From Bifidobacterium amazonense (lineage in GTDB: Bacteria; Actinomycetota; Actinomycetes; Actinomycetales; Bifidobacteriaceae), in the NCBI RefSeq assembly GCF_018555435.2, contig NZ_JAFEJT020000031.1, forward strand, positions 1 through 36,452: a DNA stretch of 36,452 nt. The letters run 5' to 3'. Positions 29,509 through 36,452 of the stretch are shown in pieces. The stretch's first letter is position 1. Every line of letters begins with the position of its first letter. Made by a program: the position numbers and the translations under genes. The notes beneath the pieces were generated by a model that had not been told where the DNA came from, ran no database searches, and saw only the letters and a list, made by a program, of their open reading frames with translations.

Positions 29509-31779
29509 TCAGCGCACGCGGGCGGCGTACTCCCGCAGCATGAACTCGGTGACCGCCTTGCCGGCCTCCCCCAGCAGCATCGGCATCGAGTTGATCGGCA
29601 TGGTCTTGAGGAACATGCGCATCATCGCGTTGTCCGGCAGCTTGGGCAGGTCGCCGCGCTCCCCCGCCTCGGCCACGGCCTCGACGATCGACGACCCCAC
29701 CGGATCCGCGGCCCATTCGCCGTACGCGGACCATTCGGTCAGCGGCAGACTCTTGCCGTCGCCGTCCAGCGTCACCGACGCCGTCGCGGCGATGTCGCGC
29801 GAGCTCGTGCCGACCTCGATCGCGTAGTCGCCGGCTTCGACGTGCCAGTCGTCGAACCGTTCGGACCAGTAGGCGAACGCACGTTCGTCCAGGTCGATCG
29901 CAACGCGCGCCGACTCGCCACCGGCAAGGCGTACCTTCGCGAATCCCTTGAGCTCATGCCGCGGGCGGGCCACGTCGGACGCGCCGGGCGCGACGTACAC
30001 CTGCACGGTCTCGGCCGCGGTCACGTCGGACGTGTTGGTCACGGTCACGCTCACGCGGGCCGTGTTCGCGCCGGTCCTGTCCACCGTGACGTCGCCGATC
30101 GCGAACGTCGCGTAGCTCAGTCCGTAGCCGAACGGATAGTCGACCGGCCTGCCGTACGTGTCGTAGTAGCGGTAGCCGACGAACACGCCCTCGCCGTAGT
30201 CAACGTGGCCCTCCTCGCCGGGCCAGTTGATCATGCTCGGATCGTCGGCGATGTTCAGCGGGATGGTCTGCGCGAGCTTGCCGGACGGGCTGACATCGCC
30301 GAACACGATGTCGGCGAGCGCCGCGCCGCCGGCCTGTCCGAGCAGCCACGATTCGAGGATCGCCTTGGCGTCGGCCGCCCACGGCGCGACGGAGACGACG
30401 GATCCGTTGGACAGCACGACGATGACGTTCGGGTTGGCTTCGGCGACGCGGCGCAGCAGTGCGGTCTGCTTGGCCGGCAGGTCGAGATGTTCGCGGTCGA
30501 AGCCTTCGGATTCGGCGGCTTCCGGCAGCCCGAGGAACATGAGCACCGTGTCGGCGGCGCGCGCGGCGTCCACGGCCTGCGATTCGAGCGCGGGGTCGGC
30601 CGGTTCGAGGTCGAGCGTGAAGCCGGGCGCGAACGTGGCCGCGACGCCGCGTTCGTCGAGCGCGTCGAGGAACGAGGTCATCGTCGTGGGCGTGATGTGC
30701 GACGAGCCGCCGCCCTGATAGCGCGGGGTGCGCGCGAATTCGCCGATGACGGCGAGCCTGCGTTCGCCGGCGGCGATGGCGTGCGCGTCGAGCGGCAGTG
30801 TCGCGTCGTCGTTCTTGAGCATGACGATCGATTCGGCTGCGGCGCGGCGGGCGACGTCGTGGTGGCGGGCGGCGTCGAAGCGGTATCCGTCGACGTTCAT
30901 GGCGGCGCGGGTCTTGTCGACGAGGTCGATCATGCCCTGGGCCATGCGATCCAGCTGCGCCGGTTCGATGCGTCCGTCGCGCACGGCGTGGACGATCTGG
31001 TCGTCGGTGCCGGACGGCGGCATTTCGAGGTTGAGGCCGGCGTTGAGGGATGCCACGCGGTCGTGGTCGGCGCCCCAGTCGGACATGACGATGCCCTCGA
31101 AGCCCCATTCGCCGCGCAGCACGTCGGTCAAAAGCCAGTGGTTCTGCGCGGAGTGGACGCCGTTGATCCGGTTGTAGGAGCACATGATGGTCCACGGCTG
31201 CGCGGTCTTGACGATGTGTTCGAAGGCCGGCAGGTAGATCTCGCGCAGGGCGCGCTGCGAGATGCGCGCGTCGACGCGCAGACGGTCGGTCTCCTGGTTG
31301 TTGGCGGCGAAGTGCTTGAGCGAGGTGCCCACGCCCTTCGACTGCACGCCTTCGACGATGCCGACGGCCTCATGGCCGGCCAGATACGGGTCCTCCGACC
31401 AGTATTCGAAGCAGCGGCCGCCGAGCGGGTTGCGTTTGATGTTCACGCCGGGTCCCAGGATCACGGCGACCTTCTCCTGGATGCATTCCTCGGCCATCGC
31501 CTCGCCGACCTCGCGGATGAGCGCGGGGTTCCACGAGCTGGACAGGCCGGCGGCCGGCGGGAAGCAGGTGGCGGGCACGGATGCGTTGAGGTCGGTCTCG
31601 CCGGTGCTGGCGGCGAGGGATTTGCGCAGGCCGTGCGGACCGTCGGTGATCATGTAGCCGGGGATGCCTTTGGATTCGACGCCCTGCAGGTGCCATGCGT
31701 CGCCGCCGGAGGTCAGGGACGCCTTCTCCTCGAGGGTGAGGTCCCGGACGGTCGGATGGGTTTCGACGGTATCGTTCAT
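29509..31779 (-). CDS. GH3 beta-glucosidase-type glycoside hydrolase (second copy)
   Basis: The 756-residue GH3 enzyme has the nucleophile Asp234 (GIVMSDWGADHD), GPGVNIKRNPLGGRCFEYWSEDP, SLKHFAANNQETDR, and the sandwich domain (IVMLKNDDATLPL, AVIGEFARTPRYQGGGSSH). The Gly-rich loop GGGSSH suggests PA14-free members typical of beta-glucosidases from bifidobacteria. A fibronectin III-like part (VSVTVTNTSDVTAAETVQVYV) and a further 80-residue C-terminal tail follow, longer than usual. No signal peptide is seen. GGAGGACATC lies before the start. It is 88 bp downstream of GH30 on the same strand, with a strong stem-loop in the gap. It is clearly different from the other GH3 gene and not a recent duplicate; it may act on another linkage or chain length. 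Confidence 0.92.
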   Translation of the reverse strand: MNDTVETHPTVRDLTLEEKASLTSGGDAWHLQGVESKGIPGYMITDGPHGLRKSLAASTGETDLNASVPATCFPPAAGLSSSWNPALIREVGEAMAEECIQEKVAVILGPGVNIKRNPLGGRCFEYWSEDPYLAGHEAVGIVEGVQSKGVGTSLKHFAANNQETDRLRVDARISQRALREIYLPAFEHIVKTAQPWTIMCSYNRINGVHSAQNHWLLTDVLRGEWGFEGIVMSDWGADHDRVASLNAGLNLEMPPSGTDDQIVHAVRDGRIEPAQLDRMAQGMIDLVDKTRAAMNVDGYRFDAARHHDVARRAAAESIVMLKNDDATLPLDAHAIAAGERRLAVIGEFARTPRYQGGGSSHITPTTMTSFLDALDERGVAATFAPGFTLDLEPADPALESQAVDAARAADTVLMFLGLPEAAESEGFDREHLDLPAKQTALLRRVAEANPNVIVVLSNGSVVSVAPWAADAKAILESWLLGQAGGAALADIVFGDVSPSGKLAQTIPLNIADDPSMINWPGEEGHVDYGEGVFVGYRYYDTYGRPVDYPFGYGLSYATFAIGDVTVDRTGANTARVSVTVTNTSDVTAAETVQVYVAPGASDVARPRHELKGFAKVRLAGGESARVAIDLDERAFAYWSERFDDWHVEAGDYAIEVGTSSRDIAATASVTLDGDGKSLPLTEWSAYGEWAADPVGSSIVEAVAEAGERGDLPKLPDNAMMRMFLKTMPINSMPMLLGEAGKAVTEFMLREYAARVR

Positions 31780-31814
31780 GATGTCCTCCGTTTCTCGGAT
31801 CGTCGTTTCGTCGT

Positions 31815-31852
31815 GCCGGCGGCGGCCCGCCGCGATGCGGGCGGCCGCCGGC
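31815..31852 (-). other. Very strong GC stem-loop between GH30 and GH3
   Basis: Arms of 16 bp (31815-31830 and 31837-31852) pair with one mismatch around a CGCGAT loop. It lies 36 bp before the GH3 start and 15 bp after the GH30 stop. No T run follows, so it is more likely an mRNA processing or stability element that sets the ratio of the two enzymes. Confidence 0.6.
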
Positions 31853-31867
31853 CTGTCCCGTCGTCCG

Positions 31868-33214
31868 TCAGTCCAGCACGAACGTGTTGAACGAGCGCGG
31901 CGCGAGCGTCACCTTGAGTCCGCGGTTCGGGTCGGCCGGGTCGGCGAACTCGAACGGCATCTCGTAGTCGAGCGCGTTCTGCACGACCACGGCCAGCGAA
32001 CCGCTCGGGTTGCGGAACGCGATGCCCATCGAGTTGAAGTGGCCGGTCGTGCCGAGCACCTTCGCGCCGGGGCGCACGTACTTGGAGAAGTGCCTCATGA
32101 CATAGTATTCGGGGTTGCGGCGCACCTCGTGCGTGTCGGCGGTGATGGTGAACAGCGAGTTCTGCCACCAGCCCCAGGTCGAATCCTGGTCGTCGAGGAT
32201 CATGTTCCAGTACACGTATGCGGTGGCGCCGTTCCTGAGGTAGTGGTTGATCAGGTGGAACACGTATTCGGCGTACTCCCACGTGTTCTGGCCGTCGCCG
32301 CATTCGGATTCGGACTGGATGAGGTCGATCTCCGGCCACGATTCGTGCGTGCGCGCGATGCAGTTCTGGCCGGCCCACTGGTAGGCGATGCCCTTGATGT
32401 AACGGCGGGCGCCCTCGTCGAAGAGGATGTTGTCGACGAAACGGTTGTAGTTGTTGAGCTTCATGCCGTAGCCGCCGCCGGTCCACGCCATGTCCTCGGG
32501 GCCGTTGAGCGTGCCCAGCCAGATGTCGGTGTCGAGTCCGGCCTCGTCGAAGGCTGGTCCGAGGTAGTCGCGGATGAACTCCTTGAGCGCGTCGGAGTCC
32601 CACAGGGCGCTGGGGAACTTCTGGTCGGCGAACACCTCGTTCTGCACGTGCAGCTGGTTGACGGCGATGCCGTGCTTCGCGTACTCCTCGACGTAGCGTA
32701 CGAGGTACTTCGCGTACGCCTTGAGGTTTTCCGGCGTGCGCACAAGACGGCCGTAGTTGTACGCCTTGGGGCGCTTCATCCACGTCGGCGGGCTCCACGG
32801 CGAGGAGAACAGGCGCATGTCCGGCTGCCATTCCTGCGCGCGGTGGATGTACGGGATGAGGGTCTGCTCGTCGCGTTCGACGGAGAAGTGCTCCATGTCG
32901 TAGTCGCCTTCGACCTCGTCGTAGCTGTACCAGTGGTCGGCGAAGTCGTTGGCGGCGACGGGCGCGCGGTTGAACGTGAAGTTCATCTCCTCAGGGTCGA
33001 ACAGCTCCTTGATGATCTGGTCGCGTTCGGCTTCGGTGACGGTCTGCAGCGGCAGCCAGCCGAGTTCGTTGAAGCAGCCGCCGAATCCGCGCAGCGACTG
33101 GTATTCGCTGCCGTCAAGCGCGAGATCGGGGGCGGCGACGGCTCCGGTGGCGACGATGTCGGCGCTGCGGTCGACGAGCTTGGCGTCCGGGGTGGTGGAG
33201 ATCCATGTGGTCAT
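31868..33214 (-). CDS. GH30-family glycoside hydrolase
   Basis: The 448-residue enzyme carries the GH30 TIM-barrel and side beta-domain: FGGCFNELGW near 44-53, FNRAPVAANDF, LFSSPWSPPTWMK, the acid/base Glu193 (HVQNEV), and the likely nucleophile Glu302 (LIQSES). The C-terminal beta part ends SFNTFVLD. There is no signal peptide, so it is cytosolic and should act on imported small glycosides. GH30 includes beta-glucosidases, beta-1,6-glucanases, beta-1,6-galactanases and glucosylceramidases, and I cannot choose by sequence alone. The GH3 neighbours and the glucokinase favour a beta-glucoside. AAGGAGCC lies before the start. It follows the MFS transporter with 158 bp that hold direct repeats. 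Confidence 0.9.
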   Translation of the reverse strand: MTTWISTTPDAKLVDRSADIVATGAVAAPDLALDGSEYQSLRGFGGCFNELGWLPLQTVTEAERDQIIKELFDPEEMNFTFNRAPVAANDFADHWYSYDEVEGDYDMEHFSVERDEQTLIPYIHRAQEWQPDMRLFSSPWSPPTWMKRPKAYNYGRLVRTPENLKAYAKYLVRYVEEYAKHGIAVNQLHVQNEVFADQKFPSALWDSDALKEFIRDYLGPAFDEAGLDTDIWLGTLNGPEDMAWTGGGYGMKLNNYNRFVDNILFDEGARRYIKGIAYQWAGQNCIARTHESWPEIDLIQSESECGDGQNTWEYAEYVFHLINHYLRNGATAYVYWNMILDDQDSTWGWWQNSLFTITADTHEVRRNPEYYVMRHFSKYVRPGAKVLGTTGHFNSMGIAFRNPSGSLAVVVQNALDYEMPFEFADPADPNRGLKVTLAPRSFNTFVLD

Positions 33215-33268
33215 GATCGGCTCCTTGGTTTGGTTTCCGGCCGCGTGTCCGGCTGTGGTTCGCGCGGT

Positions 33269-33370
33269 CGATCGGTTGGATGATCGGTTGGATGATTGGA
33301 TGACTGATTGATGTCGTTGGATGACTGGATGACTGGATGACTGGATGACTGATCGGTTGCGATCGGTTGC
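33269..33370. repeat. Nested tandem repeats between the MFS and GH30 genes
   Basis: Four perfect copies of the 8-bp unit GGATGACT fill 33319-33350, followed by two perfect copies of GATCGGTTGC (33351-33370), which end 2 bp before the MFS stop codon. Before them GATCGGTTG occurs twice around 33269-33290 and further GGATGA words link both types. The block is in the leader between the two genes, so copy number changes could alter mRNA folding or expression of GH30. Confidence 0.8.
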
Positions 33371-33372
33371 GT

Positions 33373-34701
33373 TTACTTGACGCCCTTGATCATCATGATG
33401 AACACGCAGCCGAGCAGCGCGAACACGATGGAGATCGGGAAGGCGGCCGCATAGCCGAGGGTCACGGTGATCACGCTCATGAGCACCGGGCCGAGCATCT
33501 GGCCGAGCGTGGTGGCGAGGTTGAGCACGCCGAGGTCCTTGCCGGCCTCCTCCTTGTTCGGCAGCACGTCCACGTTGAGCGCCTGGTCGACGGACGAGTA
33601 CACACCGTAGCCGAGGCCGGCGATGCCGGCGTACAGGAACATGCCGGTGGTGGTGGGCATGATCCACGGCATGGCCATGCCGACGGCGAACAGGACGGAC
33701 GCGGCGATCACCGGCAGCTTGCGGCGGCCGATCACGTCGGAGATCGGGCCGGCCACCACGGAGCCGCCCAGCGAGACGATCATCGTGATCAGCGACATCG
33801 TCGCCATCGCGGCGCCCGCGGCCGCATCGTCCAGACCGACGTACTTCTGGAAGATCAGCAGCTGGTAGACCGTGATCATCTGGTAGCTCAGCAGCATGCA
33901 CAGGCGGCCCGCGAACGCCTTGTAGAAGTCATGCGCGGTGGAGAACTTCGGCGGGATGAAGCTGCGCAGCACGTCGGACGGCTTGCCTTCGTCCTTGGGC
34001 AGGAAGTCGGCCGAGGCCTCCTTGGGAACGATGATCACGGCCACGATGCCGCCGAGGAACATGAGCACGCCGGCCAGCACGAACCCGGGGAACGGGTTGA
34101 GGATGAACGCGGAGCCGATCAGCGTGCCGATCGGCGCGCCGCACGTCTGGCCCGCGCCGAAGAACGCGGACATCGTGCCGCGCACGTTGACCGGGATGCG
34201 GTCGGAGATCATCGCGACCAGCGGCGCGATCATCGCGTTCAGGCCGAACATGCACAGGCAATAGATGATGGTGATCGCCACCGGATTCGTCACCATGCCC
34301 GTCAGGAACAGGGTCACGCCGCCCAGGATCGCGCCGAGCACGATGAACGGGGTGCGACGCCCCCACTTGGAGCGCGAACGGTCCGACAGGGTGCCGAACA
34401 GCAGGTTCGAGGCCAGCGAGGCGAGCGCGGTGCACGCGTTGATCACGCCGGTCAGACCCTCCACGTCCGGTCCGAAGATGGACTGCAGGTGCTTGGTCAG
34501 CAGCACGGCCGACACGATGGCCAGGCCGCTCATCCACAGCAGGCCGAACACGAGGAAGCCCGCGCCGAAGCGGAACAGCGTGGCCTTGTCCATCGTCCTG
34601 CCGGTTTCCGGCGACAGCGTCGCATCCTTCTCGGCGGCCGCGATATTGGCGTTGTATGCCGCAAGCCGTTCGCTTGCGGAAGTTGCCGTGGTACCACTCA
34701 T
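33373..34701 (-). CDS. MFS sugar transporter, likely proton-coupled beta-glucoside/oligosaccharide importer
   Basis: The 442-residue protein has about 12 membrane helices in two halves. The first loop (GTLSDRSRSKWGRRTPFIVLGA) contains the typical MFS motif between helices 2 and 3, and the second half repeats it as GPISDVIGRRKLPVIAAS. The N-terminal 45 residues and a mid loop (about 230-255) are cytosolic and charged. It resembles actinobacterial sugar MFS carriers found with GH3/GH30 genes. It would bring in a short beta-linked oligosaccharide for the cytosolic hydrolases coded next. AGAAGG lies before the start. Two TetR-type operators bracket the upstream promoter. The exact substrate is not predictable. 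Confidence 0.87.
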   Translation of the reverse strand: MSGTTATSASERLAAYNANIAAAEKDATLSPETGRTMDKATLFRFGAGFLVFGLLWMSGLAIVSAVLLTKHLQSIFGPDVEGLTGVINACTALASLASNLLFGTLSDRSRSKWGRRTPFIVLGAILGGVTLFLTGMVTNPVAITIIYCLCMFGLNAMIAPLVAMISDRIPVNVRGTMSAFFGAGQTCGAPIGTLIGSAFILNPFPGFVLAGVLMFLGGIVAVIIVPKEASADFLPKDEGKPSDVLRSFIPPKFSTAHDFYKAFAGRLCMLLSYQMITVYQLLIFQKYVGLDDAAAGAAMATMSLITMIVSLGGSVVAGPISDVIGRRKLPVIAASVLFAVGMAMPWIMPTTTGMFLYAGIAGLGYGVYSSVDQALNVDVLPNKEEAGKDLGVLNLATTLGQMLGPVLMSVITVTLGYAAAFPISIVFALLGCVFIMMIKGVK

Positions 34702-34727
34702 CGTTGAACCTTCTTGTCTGCTCTGAC

Positions 34728-34812
34728 TTATATCTAATGTTTATTAGATATAAGAGATGATAGCGCCCCGGCGACGCTTTTGTCAACTCGATATCTAACG
34801 ATCGTTAGTTAG
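34728..34812 (-). promoter_or_regulatory. Near-consensus promoter of the MFS-GH30-GH3 operon with two TetR-type operators
   Basis: On the minus strand TTGACA (34781-34786), an 18-bp spacer and TATCAT (34757-34762) make a near-ideal promoter. Operator 1 (34730-34751) is ATATCTAAT-N4-ATTAGATAT, perfect, and extends by two more pairs at each end; it covers the predicted transcription start. Operator 2 (34791-34812) is ATATCTAAC-N4-GTTAGTTAG with 7 of 9 matching in the second half, just upstream of -35. Their centres are 61 bp apart. The same geometry occurs in the promoter of the first TetR gene. Confidence 0.8.
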
Positions 34813-34908
34813 TGATAAACCGCGTATTTCCAACGTTTTTAGAGACATCAAACATAGCATCGGCGTGTCGCACAGTCATATCGATCAGTCGGTAGACAAA
34901 GACGGCCG

Positions 34909-35541
34909 TCAGCGATAGTTGTCCCACGTCGGCGAGGGAAACAGCAGCATCTCGAACGCCAGCCATTCGTCGTACAGGTCGACCGGCGGCCGGCGCAGCC
35001 AGCGTAGCTGCACGCCGTCCATCGCCTCGAGGCAACGGCGGACCAGCGGCTTCATGGACTCCTCCCACGAGCCGACCTGCGGCGGCAGGCACCACTGGAA
35101 CCGCGAGTAATAGTCCCATGCCGCCTCGCCTCGGCAGTCGAAGTAGTCGTACAGCGGATGGTCCGGGCTCAACGATTCGGCCTCCAGCCTCATGTACATC
35201 TGGACCTGCTCGCGGCGCTGCGAGTTGTACCGCACCAGATAGCGCAGGTAGGACGGGAACAGCAGCCGGTCGGGATCGCTGCCCGGCAGGCCGGAACGCA
35301 TGAAATCCTCCGGCGTGCCGTGCGTGTCGTAGCCGTCGGCGATCAGCATCGACAGCAGCCCCTCCTTGTTGCCGATGTAATGCAACAGTCCGGGCTGGCT
35401 CATGTTCACCGCATCCGCGATGTCCTTGAGCGACGTGCCGTAATACCCCCGCTCCCCGATCAGCCGCACCGTGGCCCGGGTGATTTCCGCACGCCTGTCC
35501 TCGGGGCTCTTGCGCACCCTCTTCTGCTTGGTTTCCGTCAT
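34909..35541 (-). CDS. TetR-family regulator, predicted repressor of the MFS-GH30-GH3 operon
   Basis: The 210-residue regulator has a TetR helix-turn-helix (ITRATVRLIGERGYYGTSLKDIADAV to GLLHYIGNKEGLLSMLI, about 20-67). Its C-terminal ligand domain ends in DGVQLRWLRRPPVDLYDEWLAFE. About half of its residues are the same in the gene upstream at 35702-36340. A 22-bp palindrome lies in its own promoter and is repeated, in the same geometry, before the MFS gene 208 bp downstream. This makes it the likely repressor of both. The start at 35541 has no ribosome site, because the promoter places the mRNA start within about 5 bases of the ATG. The likely effector is a sugar taken up by the MFS carrier. 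Confidence 0.88.
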   Translation of the reverse strand: MTETKQKRVRKSPEDRRAEITRATVRLIGERGYYGTSLKDIADAVNMSQPGLLHYIGNKEGLLSMLIADGYDTHGTPEDFMRSGLPGSDPDRLLFPSYLRYLVRYNSQRREQVQMYMRLEAESLSPDHPLYDYFDCRGEAAWDYYSRFQWCLPPQVGSWEESMKPLVRRCLEAMDGVQLRWLRRPPVDLYDEWLAFEMLLFPSPTWDNYR

Positions 35542-35549
35542 GGCAGTTC

Positions 35550-35579
35550 AGTATATCGAATGGCCATTCGATATGCCAA
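35550..35579 (-). promoter_or_regulatory. TetR self-regulated promoter for a leaderless mRNA
   Basis: On the minus strand -35 TTGGCA (35574-35579) and -10 TATACT (35550-35555) are 18 bp apart. The spacer, with the ends of both elements, is filled by a perfect 22-bp palindrome, ATATCGAAT-GGCC-ATTCGATAT (35553-35574). The ATG is only 8 bases beyond the -10 element, which leaves no room for a ribosome site, so the message should begin at or next to the start codon. Confidence 0.75.
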
Positions 35580-35701
35580 CGGCAGGGCTCAGACCCGCGC
35601 AACCACCCGGGTCAGCGGACCGTCCCGTCACGGTCCGACTCGTCACGGACCGACTCGACGACTCGGCAGCCACCCAGCCGCACATGGCTCGACGACCCGG
35701 C

Positions 35702-36340
35702 TCAGCGATACCCGTCCCACACCGGCGACGGGAAGATCGCCGTCTCCAGTCCGGCCCATTCCTCGTTGAGGTCGATCTCCGGCCCGCGAAGCCACCGCAG
35801 CTGCACGCCGTCCATGATCTCCATCGCACGCCGCACGATGGGCCGCATGCCCTCGTCCCAGCCGCCGATCTCGGGCGGGATGTTCCAGTCGAACGACGAG
35901 TAATACTCCCAGATCTCGTTCTGCCGCCCCGCGAATTCGTCGTGCAGCGGATGCGCGGGATTGAACGACTCGACCTGCAGCATGGAGAACAGCTGCACCA
36001 GCATGCGCCGGCGCGAGTTGTAGCGCACCAGGAACCGCAGGTACGCGGGAAAACGCAGGTCGTCGGGCGTGGAGCCCGGCAGGCCGGAGTCCATGAATTC
36101 GTCGATGTTGCCGGTGGCGTTGTAGTTGTCGCGGTACACCATCGCAAGCAGGTTGTCCTTGCTGCCGATGTAGCGCAGCACGCCCTGCTTGGTGACGCCC
36201 ACCTCGTCGGCGACGTCCTGGATCGAAATACCGTTGTAGCCACGTTCGGAGATCAGGCGGATCGCCGCGGCGAGGATCTCGCGACGGCGCTCCTCGGGGG
36301 CCTTGCGGACGCGCTTGGCCGGGGAAGTTTCAGTGGACAT
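35702..36340 (-). CDS. TetR-family regulator, paralogue of the neighbouring TetR
   Basis: This 212-residue TetR protein lines up with the next gene without large gaps. Shared parts include the KRVRK start, RLISERGYNGISIQDVADEV helix-turn-helix, FMDSGLPGSTPDDLRFPAYLRFLVRYNSRRR, PIVRRAMEIMDGVQLRWLRGP and FPSPVWDGYR. It arose by tandem duplication and the two have drifted apart (by eye about half the residues agree). The recognition helices differ (VTKQGVLRYIG here, MSQPGLLHYIG there), so their operators probably differ. The ATG at 36340 has no ribosome site and lies 9 bp after a TACACT -10 element, so it too may be leaderless. Its target is not visible; the last GH3 gene, with a different palindrome, is one candidate. 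Confidence 0.87.
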   Translation of the reverse strand: MSTETSPAKRVRKAPEERRREILAAAIRLISERGYNGISIQDVADEVGVTKQGVLRYIGSKDNLLAMVYRDNYNATGNIDEFMDSGLPGSTPDDLRFPAYLRFLVRYNSRRRMLVQLFSMLQVESFNPAHPLHDEFAGRQNEIWEYYSSFDWNIPPEIGGWDEGMRPIVRRAMEIMDGVQLRWLRGPEIDLNEEWAGLETAIFPSPVWDGYR

Positions 36341-36348
36341 AACAGTCC

Positions 36349-36354
36349 AGTGTA
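36349..36354 (-). promoter_or_regulatory. TACACT -10 element of the upstream TetR gene, possible leaderless start
   Basis: TACACT is on the minus strand, 8 bases before the ATG at 36340. No -35 match and no palindrome are evident nearby. The remaining 98 bp to the window end hold no clear gene. Confidence 0.45.
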
Positions 36355-36452
36355 GTGCGTGCCGCCGCTCGCCGGCGCCGCCATCGCCGCGTCGAGCCCC
36401 TCACTTCCCAACTTCGGCCTGTTCCGAAGGGCATCTTGCAGTTCTAGGTCAT

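Noticed and set aside
26901..31890. Long plus-strand open frames opposite the two GH3 genes
   Set aside because: Antisense shadows. The GH3 catalytic motifs are all on the minus strand.
33269..33370. A CRISPR array in the repeat block
   Set aside because: The units are only 8-10 bp and adjacent, with no spacers and no cas genes.
1..36452. Prophage, integrative element or insertion sequence
   Set aside because: No integrase, transposase, phage structural gene or attachment-type repeat pair was found.

Overview
The window is GC-rich chromosomal DNA with AT-rich promoters and mostly minus-strand genes. It most likely comes from a carbohydrate-specialised actinobacterium, and a Bifidobacterium fits best. 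The reasons are a MarR/ABC/ABC exporter operon, a ROK glucokinase, several LacI- and TetR-type local regulators, carbohydrate ABC importers without their own ATPase, and many cytosolic glycoside hydrolases. The genus is inferred from protein style and not proved. No rRNA, tRNA, CRISPR array, integrase or transposase was seen.

Region by region: (1) 1-3113 has degenerate short repeats, then on the minus strand a Zur/Fur-type regulator, a metal-binding lipoprotein and a medium-chain dehydrogenase, with Fur/Zur-like boxes before the first two. (2) 3169-5266 has a nucleoside hydrolase and a ribokinase, a ribonucleoside salvage pair. (3) 5367-6780 has a lone AAA ATPase behind an AT-rich promoter. 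(4) 6808-11380 has marR plus two ABC exporter half-transporters, all joined by ATGA overlaps, with palindromic operators upstream. (5) 11432-14885 has a membrane-anchored coiled-coil protein, divergent D-serine ammonia-lyase, and an orphan DUF4391-like gene. (6) 14919-25410 is a long minus-strand sugar-acid locus: a TIM-barrel isomerase, a GH105 unsaturated uronyl hydrolase, a KduD/DhuD-like dehydrogenase, an RpiB/DhuI-like isomerase, a LacI regulator, a YesO-like binding protein with two permeases, a YesL-like DUF624 protein and a second LacI regulator. (7) 25411-26866 is a gene-poor stretch and a plus-strand ROK glucokinase. (8) 26961-34812 is a beta-glucoside-type cluster of an MFS symporter, GH30 and two GH3 enzymes. 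(9) 34909-36340 has two tandem, paralogous TetR regulators.

The main find is region 6. It combines the import and hydrolase part of the Bacillus subtilis yes locus (YesO/P/Q, YesL, YesR-type GH105) with the isomerase/dehydrogenase pair known from streptococcal glycosaminoglycan loci (DhuI/DhuD). No secreted lyase is present, which suggests a scavenger of unsaturated uronyl oligosaccharides released by other organisms. The steps after 2-keto-3-deoxygluconate are not in the window. A TTTCCA motif recurs in three promoters of this locus.

The second find is regulatory. A 22-bp palindrome of fixed geometry (ATATC[G/T]AA[T/C], 4-bp spacer, inverted copy) lies inside the promoter of the first TetR gene and twice around a near-consensus promoter in front of the MFS-GH30-GH3 operon. 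This ties that regulator to that operon.
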